From Sphingomonas naphthae (GTDB taxonomy: Bacteria > Pseudomonadota > Alphaproteobacteria > Sphingomonadales > Sphingomonadaceae), in NCBI RefSeq assembly GCF_028607085.1, contig NZ_CP117411.1, positions 3,038,001-3,102,000 of the forward strand: 64,000 bases of DNA. Reading direction: 5' to 3'. Shown piece by piece: positions 26,313 to 34,810 of the stretch. Below the pieces are notes generated by a model that worked only from the letters and a program-made list of their open reading frames with translations, searched no databases and was not told the DNA's origin. Made by a program: the position numbers and the translations under genes. Position 1 is the first letter of the stretch. The number at the start of each line of letters is the position of its first letter.

Positions 26313-26756
26313 ATGAAACTTGCTACCGCCCGCGTCCGATCCCGCGAAGCGGGCCTCACCCTGATCGAAATGATCGTGGTGCTGGCGATCATCGCGCTGA
26401 TCGCCGCGCTGATCGTGCCCAACGTGATCGGCCGGCCCGACGAGGCCCGCGTGACGGTCGCCCGCACCGATCTCAAGACGATCGGCGCCGCGCTCAAGCT
26501 CTACCGCCTCGACAATGGCGATTATCCGACCACCGGGCAGGGCCTGACGGCGCTCGCCAAGAAGCCGACGATGGAGCCGGTGCCGTCCAACTGGTCGGCC
26601 GAGGGCTATCTGGCGCAGGTGCCGGTCGACCCGTGGGGCAAGCCCTATATCTATCGCTACGACGGATCGGGCAGCTTCGATCTGCGCAGCTACGGCAAGG
26701 ACGGCAAGCCCGGCGGCGAAGGCACCGATGCCGACCTGAGCGATATCGCCGCGTGA
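26313..26756 (+). CDS. gspG: Type II secretion system major pseudopilin GspG
   Basis: 147 residues. A 14-residue leader ends REAG before LTLIEMIVVLAIIALIAALIV; the residue after the cleavage site is Leu instead of the usual Phe, Glu at +5 is present. The C-terminal half has the GspG pattern DNGDYPTTGQGL and DPWGKPY, with the calcium-site loop near the end (GGEGTDADL). Main pseudopilus subunit. An in-frame GTG at 26289 would give a longer leader. First gene of G-H-I-C-D. Confidence 0.95.
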   Translation: MKLATARVRSREAGLTLIEMIVVLAIIALIAALIVPNVIGRPDEARVTVARTDLKTIGAALKLYRLDNGDYPTTGQGLTALAKKPTMEPVPSNWSAEGYLAQVPVDPWGKPYIYRYDGSGSFDLRSYGKDGKPGGEGTDADLSDIAA

Positions 26757-27190
26757 TTCGCGTCCGCGCCTCGGAACGGGGCATGACCCTGATCGAGGTG
26801 CTGATCGTGCTGGCGATCATCGGCATCGCCGCCGGCGCCACCGTGCTGGGGCTGGGCGCGGCGACGCGCGGCGTATCGACCGCGTCCGAAGCCCAGCGCC
26901 TTGCCTCGCGGCTGCGGCTGGCGGCGGACGACGCGATGCTCGACGATCGCGCCATCGCCTTCGTGTGGGACGAGGGCGGCTACAGCTTCACCGGCACCAG
27001 CGGCACCGACGACAGCCTGGCCGCGCACCGCCTGCCGCGCGGCGTGCGGCTGTGGGGCAGCGGCACCGCGCCGGTCGGCGTCGACGGCGCCGGCCTGCCG
27101 ATCGAGGCGCGGCTGATGAGCAGCGCCGATACCTGGATCGTCCGCTACGACGGGCTCACCGTGGCCGCGAGCGAGGCGCCCAAGACATGA
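26753..27190 (+). CDS. gspH: Type II secretion system minor pseudopilin GspH
   Basis: 145 residues, GTG start overlapping the gspG stop (GTGA). Leader MIRVRASERG, then MTLIEVLIVLAIIGIAAGA. The body (AQRLASRLRLAADDAMLDDRAIAF) is typical of GspH, which links the GspG filament to the I-J-K tip. ATGA overlap with gspI. Confidence 0.92.
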   Translation: MIRVRASERGMTLIEVLIVLAIIGIAAGATVLGLGAATRGVSTASEAQRLASRLRLAADDAMLDDRAIAFVWDEGGYSFTGTSGTDDSLAAHRLPRGVRLWGSGTAPVGVDGAGLPIEARLMSSADTWIVRYDGLTVAASEAPKT

Positions 27191-27582
27191 TCCGCCGGGG
27201 GGGCACGACAGCATCGGCCAGCGAATCAGGCTTCACCCTGATCGAAGCCCTCGTCGCGCTCGCGATCCTGGCGGTCGCGTCCGTCGGCCTGATCCGCGCG
27301 ACCGAGGCGCATGTCGATTCGGTGCGCGGGATGGAGGGCCGGGCGGCGGCGCAATGGGTCGCTGAAAACCGCCTCGCCGAACTGGGCCTGCCCGATGCCT
27401 TTCCCGCCGGCGACGCGCCAATCGAGATGCTGGGAATGCGTTGGGAGGTGCGCAGCACCAGCCGCCAGACCGCCGACCCCGATCTGCGCGCCGTGACCGT
27501 CACCGCGCACCCCGTCGGCCGGACGAGCCCCGCCGCCACGCTGGAGGGCTTCGTCGACATGGGCACGACCACCGCATCATGA
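27187..27582 (+). CDS. gspI: Type II secretion system minor pseudopilin GspI
   Basis: 131 residues. The leader ends ESG before FTLIEALVALAILAVAS with Glu at +5. The body has AAQWVAENRLAEL, the characteristic GspI/V helix (ENR). Starts the tip complex assembly with GspJ and GspK. Overlaps gspH and gspC by four bases each. Confidence 0.93.
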   Translation: MIRRGGTTASASESGFTLIEALVALAILAVASVGLIRATEAHVDSVRGMEGRAAAQWVAENRLAELGLPDAFPAGDAPIEMLGMRWEVRSTSRQTADPDLRAVTVTAHPVGRTSPAATLEGFVDMGTTTAS

Positions 27583-28397
27583 CGCCGCGCCAGACCCGCA
27601 TCGCCGCCGACATCTTCACCGGCGCCGTGATCGCCTCGGTCGCGATCGCGTTCGCCGGGCTGACGTGGCGGCTGGCCGCCGGCCTCGGCACGCCCGCCCC
27701 CGCCGCGCCGATCCCGACTTTGCCGCGCCCGCAGGTGGACGTGAGCCCGATCGTCGCGCTCGCCCCGTTCGGCAGCGGCGCCACCGGCGCGCCGACGCCG
27801 ACCGGCCTGCCGCTGGAACTGAAGGGCGTGATGCTGGCGATCCCGAGCGACGCCTCGACCGCGCTGATCGCGTCGGCCGGCGGCGCGGCGCCGATCGCCT
27901 ATCGCATCGGCCAGGCGGTGCCCGGCGGCGGCCCGATCGAGACGATCGGCATCGATAACGTGATCTTCTCCGTCTCCGGCCACCGCGAGCAGCTCGCCTT
28001 CCCCAAGCCCGGCGCCACCGCGCCGTCCGCAACGCAAGCCGCGCCGCCGATCATCAACCCCGGCGCCCCGCCCGCGATGGCGGTGCAGAGCCCGCCGCCC
28101 GGCGCCGCACCGCCGCCGCCACCGATGGGCGCCGGCCCGATGTCACCGCAGGCGATGCTCAGCAGCATCGGCGCGGAGCCGATCAACGGCGGCTATCGCG
28201 TCGGCCAGTCGCTATCCCCCACCGTCCGCGCCGCCGGCCTCCAGCCCGGCGACGTGGTGGAAAGCGTCAACGGCACCAAGCTCGGCAACCCCGCGCAGGA
28301 CCAGCAGACCCTCGCCGCCGCGATGCGATCCGGCACCGTCCGGATCGACGTGATGCGCGGCAGCCAACACATGACCCTGGCCCTTCCGGCCCGATGA
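27579..28397 (+). CDS. gspC: Type II secretion system protein GspC
   Basis: 272 residues. One N-terminal membrane helix (FTGAVIASVAIAFAGLTW), an HR domain (VALAPFG to about residue 150: LELKGVMLAIP, AYRIGQAVPGG), a Pro-rich linker (PPPGAAPPPPPMG) and a C-terminal PDZ domain (GYRVGQSLSPTVRAAGLQPGDVV). GspC couples the inner-membrane platform to the secretin GspD and helps choose substrates. ATGA overlaps on both sides. Confidence 0.93.
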   Translation: MTPRQTRIAADIFTGAVIASVAIAFAGLTWRLAAGLGTPAPAAPIPTLPRPQVDVSPIVALAPFGSGATGAPTPTGLPLELKGVMLAIPSDASTALIASAGGAAPIAYRIGQAVPGGGPIETIGIDNVIFSVSGHREQLAFPKPGATAPSATQAAPPIINPGAPPAMAVQSPPPGAAPPPPPMGAGPMSPQAMLSSIGAEPINGGYRVGQSLSPTVRAAGLQPGDVVESVNGTKLGNPAQDQQTLAAAMRSGTVRIDVMRGSQHMTLALPAR

Positions 28398-30475
28398 GGA
28401 TGTTCACCTTGCGCCCCTCTCACCTCCTTATCGGTATCGCTGCCACGACGATGGCGCTCCAGCCTGTGATCGCGCAGGCGCCCGTCGCCGACGTCACGGT
28501 CAACATGCGCGGCGTGGAGATCGCCGACGTGGCCGAGCAGATTTCGCGCATCACCGGCCGCACCCTGATCCTCGATCCCGGCGTGAAGGGGCAGGTGACC
28601 GTCACCTCCGCCGAGCCGCTGTCGGTCAACGGCGTGTGGGAGCTGTTCCAGTCGGTGCTGCGCGTCCACGGCTTCGCGGCGGTCAAGAGCGGGCGGGCGT
28701 GGCGCGTCATCCCGCAGGCCAATGCGGTACGCGATTCGGGCACCGCCGGCGCACGCGGCGCGCAGGATTTCGTGACCCGGCTGATCCGCCTCCAGAACGT
28801 GCCCGCCGAACAGGCCGCACGCGTGTTCCGGCCGCTCGTCGCCAATTTCGGCAATATCGAATCGCTCGCCAGCCCGAACGCGATCGTCGTCACCGATTAT
28901 GCCGACAATGTCCGCCGCATCGAATCGCTCGCCCGCTCGCTCGACGGCGGCAGCGGATCGAACGTCGAGAGCATCAGCTTGCGCTACGCCAGCGCGCGCG
29001 ACGTGGCGACCGCGATCCAGGGCGTGCTGGGCGACGGCGCGGCGGGCGGCCCCCGCGTCAGCGCCGACGAGCGCAGCAACACCGTGCTGGTGCGCGGCGA
29101 ACCGACGATGGTGGCGCAGGCCCGCCGCATCGCCGGCAACCTCGATCGCCCCGGCGGCGCCACCCCCATCACCCGCATGTTCCGCCTGAAGAATGGCGAC
29201 GCGGAAGGCATCACCGCCGTGCTGCGCGGCGTGCTGGGTGAGGAGAGCGGCACCAGCAACCCGGTCGCCAGTTCGTTGCGCAGCGGCGGCAACCGCGGCC
29301 GGCTGGGATCGCGCAGCGGCATGACCAGCGGGATCGGCGGCAACAGCGGCTCCACCAGCGGCCTCGCCGGCGCGGTCGCCGCCGCGACGGGCGGCACGTC
29401 GAACATCGGCGGCGGCGGCGTGACCGACCTCACCGGCGGCGGATCGCAGGCCAATGCCGCGCCGCAGGGCTTCTCGACGCCCGACCTCACCGTCCAGCCC
29501 GCGCCTGAACTCAACGCCATCGTCGTGCGCGGCACGCCCGCCGCCATCGCCGGCATCGAGCCGCTCATCACCGATCTCGACGTGCGCCGCCCGCAGGTGC
29601 AGATCGAGGCCGCCATCGTCGAGATCACCGGCGACGATGCCGAGGCGCTCGGCATCCAACTCGGCCTCGGCGCCGCCGCGCTCACGGCGGGCGATGGCGC
29701 CGCCACCTCCTTCGGCCAGCTCGGCCTGCCGCTCAATTCGATCCTCGCCTCGCTGGGCGTGCCGGCCGCCGCCGCGATCCTGCCTGAAGGCGTCTCGGGC
29801 GCGCTGCGCATCACCGATCGCTTCAGCGTGCTGGTGCAGGCGCTCAGCCAGTCGACCAAGGCGAACCTGCTCTCCACGCCGAGCCTGACCACGCTCGACA
29901 ATGAAGCGGCCGAGATCATCGTCGGCCAGAATGTGCCGTTCCGCACGGGCAGCTATACGTCCGACGGCAACATCACCAACCCCTTCACCACCATCGAGCG
30001 GCAGGATGTCGGCATCACGCTGCGCGTCGTCCCCCGCGTTCACGACGGCGACGTGGTGCGGCTGGAGGTGCAGCAGGAAGTGTCGTCGCTCACCAATGCG
30101 GTAACGGGCGCCGCCGATCTCATCACCAACCGCCGCTCCATCCAGACGACGGTGCTGGCCGACGATCGCCAGACGATCGTGCTGGGCGGCCTCATTTCCG
30201 ATGACCGCCAGCTGGTGCGCAGCCAGGTGCCGGTGCTGGGCGACATTCCGGTGCTGGGCGAACTCTTCAAGGCGCGCCAGGAAAGCCACCAGAAGCGCAC
30301 CCTCTTCATCTTCCTGCGCCCCACGATCCTGCGCGATCAGGCGGCGGCCGGTGCCGTAACCAAGACGCAGTACGATCGCCTGCGCGCGGACGAGGCGGGG
30401 TTGCGGCGGCGTGGCAGCATCCTGCTCAACCCGCCGGGGCCTAGGCTGACGGTGGAACTGCCGGGGATTTACTGA
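28394..30475 (+). CDS. gspD: Type II secretion outer-membrane secretin GspD
   Basis: 693 residues. Signal peptide to about residue 28 (VIAQA), N0 domain (VNMRGVEIADVAEQIS), N1-N3 KH-like domains with a Gly/Ser-rich insertion around residue 290-360, and the secretin domain with VPVLGDIPVLGELF near the C-terminus. Fifteen copies or so build the outer-membrane gate. The Gly/Ser-rich N3 loop is longer than usual. Convergent with the C-like gene; a large inverted repeat separates them. Confidence 0.96.
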   Translation: MRMFTLRPSHLLIGIAATTMALQPVIAQAPVADVTVNMRGVEIADVAEQISRITGRTLILDPGVKGQVTVTSAEPLSVNGVWELFQSVLRVHGFAAVKSGRAWRVIPQANAVRDSGTAGARGAQDFVTRLIRLQNVPAEQAARVFRPLVANFGNIESLASPNAIVVTDYADNVRRIESLARSLDGGSGSNVESISLRYASARDVATAIQGVLGDGAAGGPRVSADERSNTVLVRGEPTMVAQARRIAGNLDRPGGATPITRMFRLKNGDAEGITAVLRGVLGEESGTSNPVASSLRSGGNRGRLGSRSGMTSGIGGNSGSTSGLAGAVAAATGGTSNIGGGGVTDLTGGGSQANAAPQGFSTPDLTVQPAPELNAIVVRGTPAAIAGIEPLITDLDVRRPQVQIEAAIVEITGDDAEALGIQLGLGAAALTAGDGAATSFGQLGLPLNSILASLGVPAAAAILPEGVSGALRITDRFSVLVQALSQSTKANLLSTPSLTTLDNEAAEIIVGQNVPFRTGSYTSDGNITNPFTTIERQDVGITLRVVPRVHDGDVVRLEVQQEVSSLTNAVTGAADLITNRRSIQTTVLADDRQTIVLGGLISDDRQLVRSQVPVLGDIPVLGELFKARQESHQKRTLFIFLRPTILRDQAAAGAVTKTQYDRLRADEAGLRRRGSILLNPPGPRLTVELPGIY

Positions 30476-30481
30476 GCGATC

Positions 30482-30563
30482 CCGTGCTCCTGCGCAGGCA
30501 GGAGCCCAGGGCCACGATCGCTGCGCCCGGTAACCCTGGGCTCCTGCCTACGCAGGAGCACGG
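30482..30563. repeat. Long inverted repeat (CTCCTGC family)
   Basis: Thirty-base arms (30482-30511 and 30534-30563) that match at 29 of 30 positions around a 22-base loop, between the convergent gspD and C-like gene. Arms begin CCGTGCTCCTGCGCAGG. Shares its core with the 24-base hairpin at 3689-3712. Confidence 0.85.
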
Positions 30564-30585
30564 TGGTATTCGGGTCGCGGGCGGT

Positions 30586-31020
30586 TCACTCCCCCGCCGG
30601 CAATTCCACCCGCACCCGGCGATCGCCCTTCACGAACAGCGCGGCGCCCGCGCTCAGCGCCTCGATCCGCCATCCGTCGACACTCTCGCCGGGCGCCAAG
30701 GTCCGCGTGCCGCCCGAGGCCCGCCGCACCATCGCCACCGCCCGATCGGGCAGGCGGCCGACGATGCCGACCAGCGCGGGCGCATCGCCCGTGTCGGCGG
30801 TGTCCGCCTCCTCCGGCTCGGCGACATCTTCCGCTGCCCCGGCCATGAACAGGCTGCGCGCCATCGCGCGATCCAGCGCCGCCGCCGGCGACGGGCGGAT
30901 CGGATCGGGGGCGATCGGCAGCGGGGCGGCGGCCGGAAGCGTGCGCAGGCCGATCAGCGCCACCGGCGTCGCCACCAGCAGCAGGCCGGCGGCCACCAGC
31001 GCGGGTGTCACCCGGATCAT
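30586..31020 (-). CDS. GspC/PilP-like inner-membrane secretion protein
   Basis: 144 residues. N-terminal membrane helix (ALVAAGLLLVATPVALIGL), a Pro/Ala-rich spacer, and a C-terminal small beta domain (LVGIVGRLPDRAVAMVRR, then GESVDGWRIEALSAGAALF) that reads like the HR domain of GspC or PilP. It would be a second, PDZ-less C-type protein. Last gene of the block starting with gspO, overlapping the M-like gene by four bases. Confidence 0.7.
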   Translation of the reverse strand: MIRVTPALVAAGLLLVATPVALIGLRTLPAAAPLPIAPDPIRPSPAAALDRAMARSLFMAGAAEDVAEPEEADTADTGDAPALVGIVGRLPDRAVAMVRRASGGTRTLAPGESVDGWRIEALSAGAALFVKGDRRVRVELPAGE

Positions 31021-31493
31021 CGCCCCGCCCCCCACGGCATCGCCGCCTCGGCCTCCAGCCGCAGCGTCCCACCGCCGGTCAGCCGCCAGCGCGCGAAGCG
31101 GATCAGCGGCTGGCGGCTCTCGACCGCCTCGGCGAAGCGCAGCATCGCCCGCTCGTTGCCCGACAGCAGGAGGCGGGCGGTGGCGATCGACGGGGCCTGC
31201 GCCTCGGCCGGGCCGATCGCCTCGACCAGCAGCCCCTCTCGCACCGCGATCTCGCGCAGGGTGGCGGCGAGCAGCGCCTGCGCCTCGGCCTGCGACCGCA
31301 CCGGCGCCGCCTCCCCCGCCGGCACGAGGTGCGGCACCGGCGGCGTGGCGTTGGCGGATATGTCGAGCAGGATCGCCTGCCGCGCCCGCGCCGCATCCAG
31401 ATGCAGCAGCGCCGGACGCAGCAAGGCCAGCCCCAGCAGCGCCGCTATGATCGCGAGGCTCGCCGCCACCGCGCGCTTGCGCCCGCTCCTCAT
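31017..31493 (-). CDS. GspM-like protein (M subtype b / PilO type)
   Basis: 158 residues. One N-terminal membrane helix (VAASLAIIAALLGLALL), a short coiled segment and a ferredoxin-like periplasmic domain (LLAATLREIAVREGLLVEAIGP, IRFARWRLTG). Resembles the shorter GspM subtype found next to PilN-like proteins. It is separate from the classical gspM at 24649-25155. Overlaps its neighbours by four bases. Confidence 0.72.
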   Translation of the reverse strand: MRSGRKRAVAASLAIIAALLGLALLRPALLHLDAARARQAILLDISANATPPVPHLVPAGEAAPVRSQAEAQALLAATLREIAVREGLLVEAIGPAEAQAPSIATARLLLSGNERAMLRFAEAVESRQPLIRFARWRLTGGGTLRLEAEAAMPWGAGR

Positions 31494-32002
31494 GGCTCGG
31501 GCGACGCCAGGATCACGCGCACGCCCTCCGATGCCGCGACGCCCTGCCCGGTCATCCGCAACGTCTCGAACAGGGGATCGCCGGCCAGCGCCGCGCGCAG
31601 CGCCTCGGGATCGGGGCAGTCGATCTCCAGCCGCAACCGCCCCTTGGCATCGACCGCCATCAGATGCACCCGCGCCGTCCCCGGCAGCACGGCGGCGAGG
31701 TGCTCGGCCACCGCGCCGATCGTCGGCCGGGTGAGCAAAGGCAGAGCCGCCTCCTGCACCGCCGCCGCCCGCGCCACGGCGGCATGGGCGGCGAGTTTCG
31801 GCGCGAGCGTGCGTTCGAGGCTCGCGTTGCGCCAGCGGCCGAGTTGCGCCTGCCCCTCGACCGCCAGCGCCGATACCAGCGGGATCGCCGCCAGCACGAT
31901 CAGCGGCCCGGCGCGATCGGGAGCGGCGGGCAACCGCAGCCGCAACGGCCGCCGCAACCGCCGGGCGATCTGGCTGACGAGGCTCGGCGCGCGGCGCGTC
32001 AT
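31490..32002 (-). CDS. GspL/PilN-like protein
   Basis: 170 residues from the ATG at 32002 that overlaps the gspO stop. A basic N-terminus, one membrane helix (GPLIVLAAIPLVSALAV), a coiled segment and a ferredoxin-like domain (LEIDCPDPEALRAALAGDPLFETLRM). No actin-like domain, so it matches the C-terminal part of GspL or PilN. With the M- and C-like genes it forms a small second platform set beside the classical L-M pair. Confidence 0.68.
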   Translation of the reverse strand: MTRRAPSLVSQIARRLRRPLRLRLPAAPDRAGPLIVLAAIPLVSALAVEGQAQLGRWRNASLERTLAPKLAAHAAVARAAAVQEAALPLLTRPTIGAVAEHLAAVLPGTARVHLMAVDAKGRLRLEIDCPDPEALRAALAGDPLFETLRMTGQGVAASEGVRVILASPEP

Positions 32003-32769
32003 GAGAGCAACCACAGGGGCCAGGCCGCCAGCGCGAGGAAGGCGCCGAGCGGCAGCGCGTCGGTCGTGGCGACGGAGCGGCGCAGGATCATGCGCGCCAG
32101 AACGATCGCGATGCCGATCAGGCTGGCGGCCAGCAGCACGGCGGGCAGTTCGCGCCAGCCGAGCCACGCGCCGATCGCGCCGAACAATTTGGGGTCACCC
32201 CCGCCGATCCCCATCCGCCCACGCGTCCGCTGATAGAGCCAGGCGACGGCGGCCAGCAGCAGATAGCCCGCCACCGCGCCGATCGCCCGATCGGCCAGTG
32301 GCGGCCACAGCCCCGCCACGCCGCCCGCCAGCCCGAGTGCGCCGAGTGGCAGGGTCAGCCGGTCGGGCAGCCACAGAGCGATCAGGTCGAGCGCGAGCAG
32401 CGCCAGCAACATCCAGCCGAACAAAGCGCCGGCCAGCCCCTCCCACCCGGGAAAGCGCCACAAGGAGAGCGCGCCGATCGCGGCGGCGGTGGCCTCCATC
32501 AGCGGATGGCGCCCGTCGATCGCCGCCCCGCAGCGCCGGCACCGCCCGTGCAGGGCGAGGTAGCTGACCAAGGGCACCAGCTCGAACGCGCGCAACGCCC
32601 GGCCGCACCCGTCGCACGCCGATCGCCCATGGACGACCGAACGGCCGTCTGCCCAGCGCAGCACGAGTGTCGAAAGGAAACTGCCCGCGATCAGGCCGAG
32701 GCCGGCGCCGGCCAGCAGGCCCGGCAGAGCCATCGTCGAGACCGGCGGAGCAAGCATCGGCGGCCCCAT
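31999..32769 (-). CDS. gspO: Prepilin peptidase GspO
   Basis: 256 residues from the ATG at 32769; upstream in-frame starts and ATG 32757 remain possible. Two cysteine pairs in the first cytoplasmic loop (CDGC and CRRC), then the aspartyl protease residues in LDLIALWLPD and GGGDPKLFGA across membrane helices. It cleaves and methylates GspG-K prepilins. Head of the block gspO-L-like-M-like-C-like, all with four-base overlaps. Confidence 0.92.
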   Translation of the reverse strand: MGPPMLAPPVSTMALPGLLAGAGLGLIAGSFLSTLVLRWADGRSVVHGRSACDGCGRALRAFELVPLVSYLALHGRCRRCGAAIDGRHPLMEATAAAIGALSLWRFPGWEGLAGALFGWMLLALLALDLIALWLPDRLTLPLGALGLAGGVAGLWPPLADRAIGAVAGYLLLAAVAWLYQRTRGRMGIGGGDPKLFGAIGAWLGWRELPAVLLAASLIGIAIVLARMILRRSVATTDALPLGAFLALAAWPLWLLS

Positions 32770-33100
32770 CGCACAGCCCGCGCGCGCAGGCAAAGCCTTG
32801 AACCAAAGTGATTCGTTTTTCGCGCTCCGCCCCCTCACCGCACGCGGCGAAAACGCCCGCCAAGTTCACACGCCATGCGAACTATGGCCAAACCGCAACA
32901 GAGCGACACAAACGAAACCCACAGTAAAAGACAGCATTTGTACTTCATTAACCATATGCGTTATAAAAGATGCGGGGATAGCGGCACATCTTACCGACAG
33001 ACAAGCGACGCAAACGACTTTGTTGCGTGGGCGTAATGTCCTGATTTCGAGTGCGTATCGATCCCGTTGTGGCGGGCTCTAGCCTGGGGTGAACATAGAC
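32770..33100. other. Divergent intergenic region gspO / DUF1800 gene
   Basis: About 330 bases with clearly lower GC than the flanks (for example AACCATATGCGTTATAAAAG near 32950). It should hold divergent promoters for the gspO block and the DUF1800 gene. I see no coding sequence and no perfect palindrome. Confidence 0.5.
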
Positions 33101-34807
33101 ATGACATCGTTTCGGCTGCGCGGTCTTTCCCGCGCGGTAATGGCGGCGGCCGGCGCATTGTCGCTGGCATCCTGTGGCGGCGGCGGCGGCGGCACCGGCG
33201 GCGCGACGACGGCGACCACGGCGGCGGCACCCGCGCCGGTCGTGATCTCCACGGCGGACGCGACGCGCCTCGCCAAGCAGGCGAGCTTCGGCCCGACCAA
33301 GGAACTGGTCGATCGCATCGTCTCGCTCGGCAGCGCCGAGGCGTGGCTGAACGAACAGTTCGCCGCGACCGACAGCAATTACACCGCGCTCAAGTCGCGC
33401 GCAGTCGCGGTCAACTATTGTTCGACCATGGCGAGCGCCGCGCAGAGCGCGTGCAACCGCGACTATATGTCCTCCACCCCGGTCGCGATGCGTTTCTATT
33501 CGCAGGCGATCGAGAATAAGGACCAGCTTCGCCAGCGCGTCGCCTGGGCCCTGTCCCAGCTGCTCGTGGCGTCCGCCGTCGAGGTCAATTCGACCGCCGG
33601 ACAGGCCACGCTGAACCAGATCTTCCTCGACAATGCTTTCGGCAATTATCGCGACATCCTGCAACAGGTGACGCTCAACCCCTTCATGGGCAATTATCTG
33701 GACATGGCGAACAGCTCGAAGAGCGCGCCCAACCAGAATTACGCCCGCGAAGTGATGCAGCTGTTCTCGATGGGCGTGAACATCCTCAACGCGGATGGCA
33801 CGGCACAGAAGGATTCGGCCGGCGCGACCATGCCGACCTACAGCGAGGACGACGTGCGCGGCGTCGCCAAGGCGCTGACGGGCTGGACCTATGCCCGGCT
33901 CAATGGCGCGGCGATCAGCGACAACAACCAGATCGACTATGCCAGCCCGATGATCGCGAACGCCGCGATCTACGACACGACCGCCAAGAGCTTCCTCGGC
34001 ACCACCGTGCCGGCCAACGCCACGCAGGCGGACAGCGTGAAGGCCGTGCTCGACACGATCTTCGCCAACAGCTCGACCGCGCCCTATGTCTCGAAATTCC
34101 TGATCCAGCAGCTCGTCACCTCCAACCCCTCGGCCGCCTATGTCGGCCGGGTGTCGGCGGTGTTCGCCAACAATGGCTCCGGCGTGCGCGGCGACATGAA
34201 GGCGGTGGTGAAGGCCATCCTGCTCGATCCCGAAGCGCGCGGCAACGCCAAGACCGACGCAGCCGACGGCAAGCTGAAGGAGCCGGTGCTGCTCAACCTG
34301 TCGCTCGGCCGGCTGATCCTCACCAAGTCGGACGGCTATGCCTTCACCACGCGGGATAGCGGCCTCGGCCAGCGCCCCTTCAGCGCGCCCTCGGTGTTCA
34401 ACTTCTACCCGCCCGATTATCCGCTGCCGCTGGGCGGTGGGCTCTTGAGCCCGCCCTCCAAGCTGATGACCGTCTCGACGGTGATGGCGCGCCACAATCT
34501 GGTCTACGACTGGACCGTATCGGGCGACACCCGCAGCGAATATGCCGCGCAGACCGGCATCGAGGGCTCGACCGGCTCGACCGTCGACTGGACGCCGTGG
34601 GAGGCGTTCGGCACCGACACGACCGCGCTCGTCAACCGCATCGACCTCTTGATGCTCAACAACACGATGAGCGGTGGCCAGCGCAGCGCGCTCGTCGCGG
34701 CGATCGAAGCGGTCAAGAATGCCGATGCGACCGTGCAGGCCCGGCGCCGCGCGCAGGTGGCGCTCTACATCGTCGGCTCCTCTCCTCAATTCCAGGTGGA
34801 TCGTTAA
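33101..34807 (+). CDS. DUF1800 family lipoprotein
   Basis: 568 residues from the ATG at 33101, eight bases after GGGGTGA. The signal peptide ends LASC followed by a Gly run, a lipobox (Cys at about residue 25), so the protein is probably membrane-anchored. The DUF1800 domain follows: RLAKQASFGPT near the start, NYAREVMQLFSMG, EDDVRGVAKALTGWT, and RPFSAPSVFNFYPPDY. Function of DUF1800 is not established. It is followed after three bases by a DUF1501 gene, its usual partner. Confidence 0.88.
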   Translation: MTSFRLRGLSRAVMAAAGALSLASCGGGGGGTGGATTATTAAAPAPVVISTADATRLAKQASFGPTKELVDRIVSLGSAEAWLNEQFAATDSNYTALKSRAVAVNYCSTMASAAQSACNRDYMSSTPVAMRFYSQAIENKDQLRQRVAWALSQLLVASAVEVNSTAGQATLNQIFLDNAFGNYRDILQQVTLNPFMGNYLDMANSSKSAPNQNYAREVMQLFSMGVNILNADGTAQKDSAGATMPTYSEDDVRGVAKALTGWTYARLNGAAISDNNQIDYASPMIANAAIYDTTAKSFLGTTVPANATQADSVKAVLDTIFANSSTAPYVSKFLIQQLVTSNPSAAYVGRVSAVFANNGSGVRGDMKAVVKAILLDPEARGNAKTDAADGKLKEPVLLNLSLGRLILTKSDGYAFTTRDSGLGQRPFSAPSVFNFYPPDYPLPLGGGLLSPPSKLMTVSTVMARHNLVYDWTVSGDTRSEYAAQTGIEGSTGSTVDWTPWEAFGTDTTALVNRIDLLMLNNTMSGGQRSALVAAIEAVKNADATVQARRRAQVALYIVGSSPQFQVDR

Positions 34808-34810
34808 GCC

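Noticed and set aside
28193-30289. A 698-codon minus-strand frame opposite gspC-gspD
   Set aside because: Antisense of the secretin gene with no ribosome site or domain.
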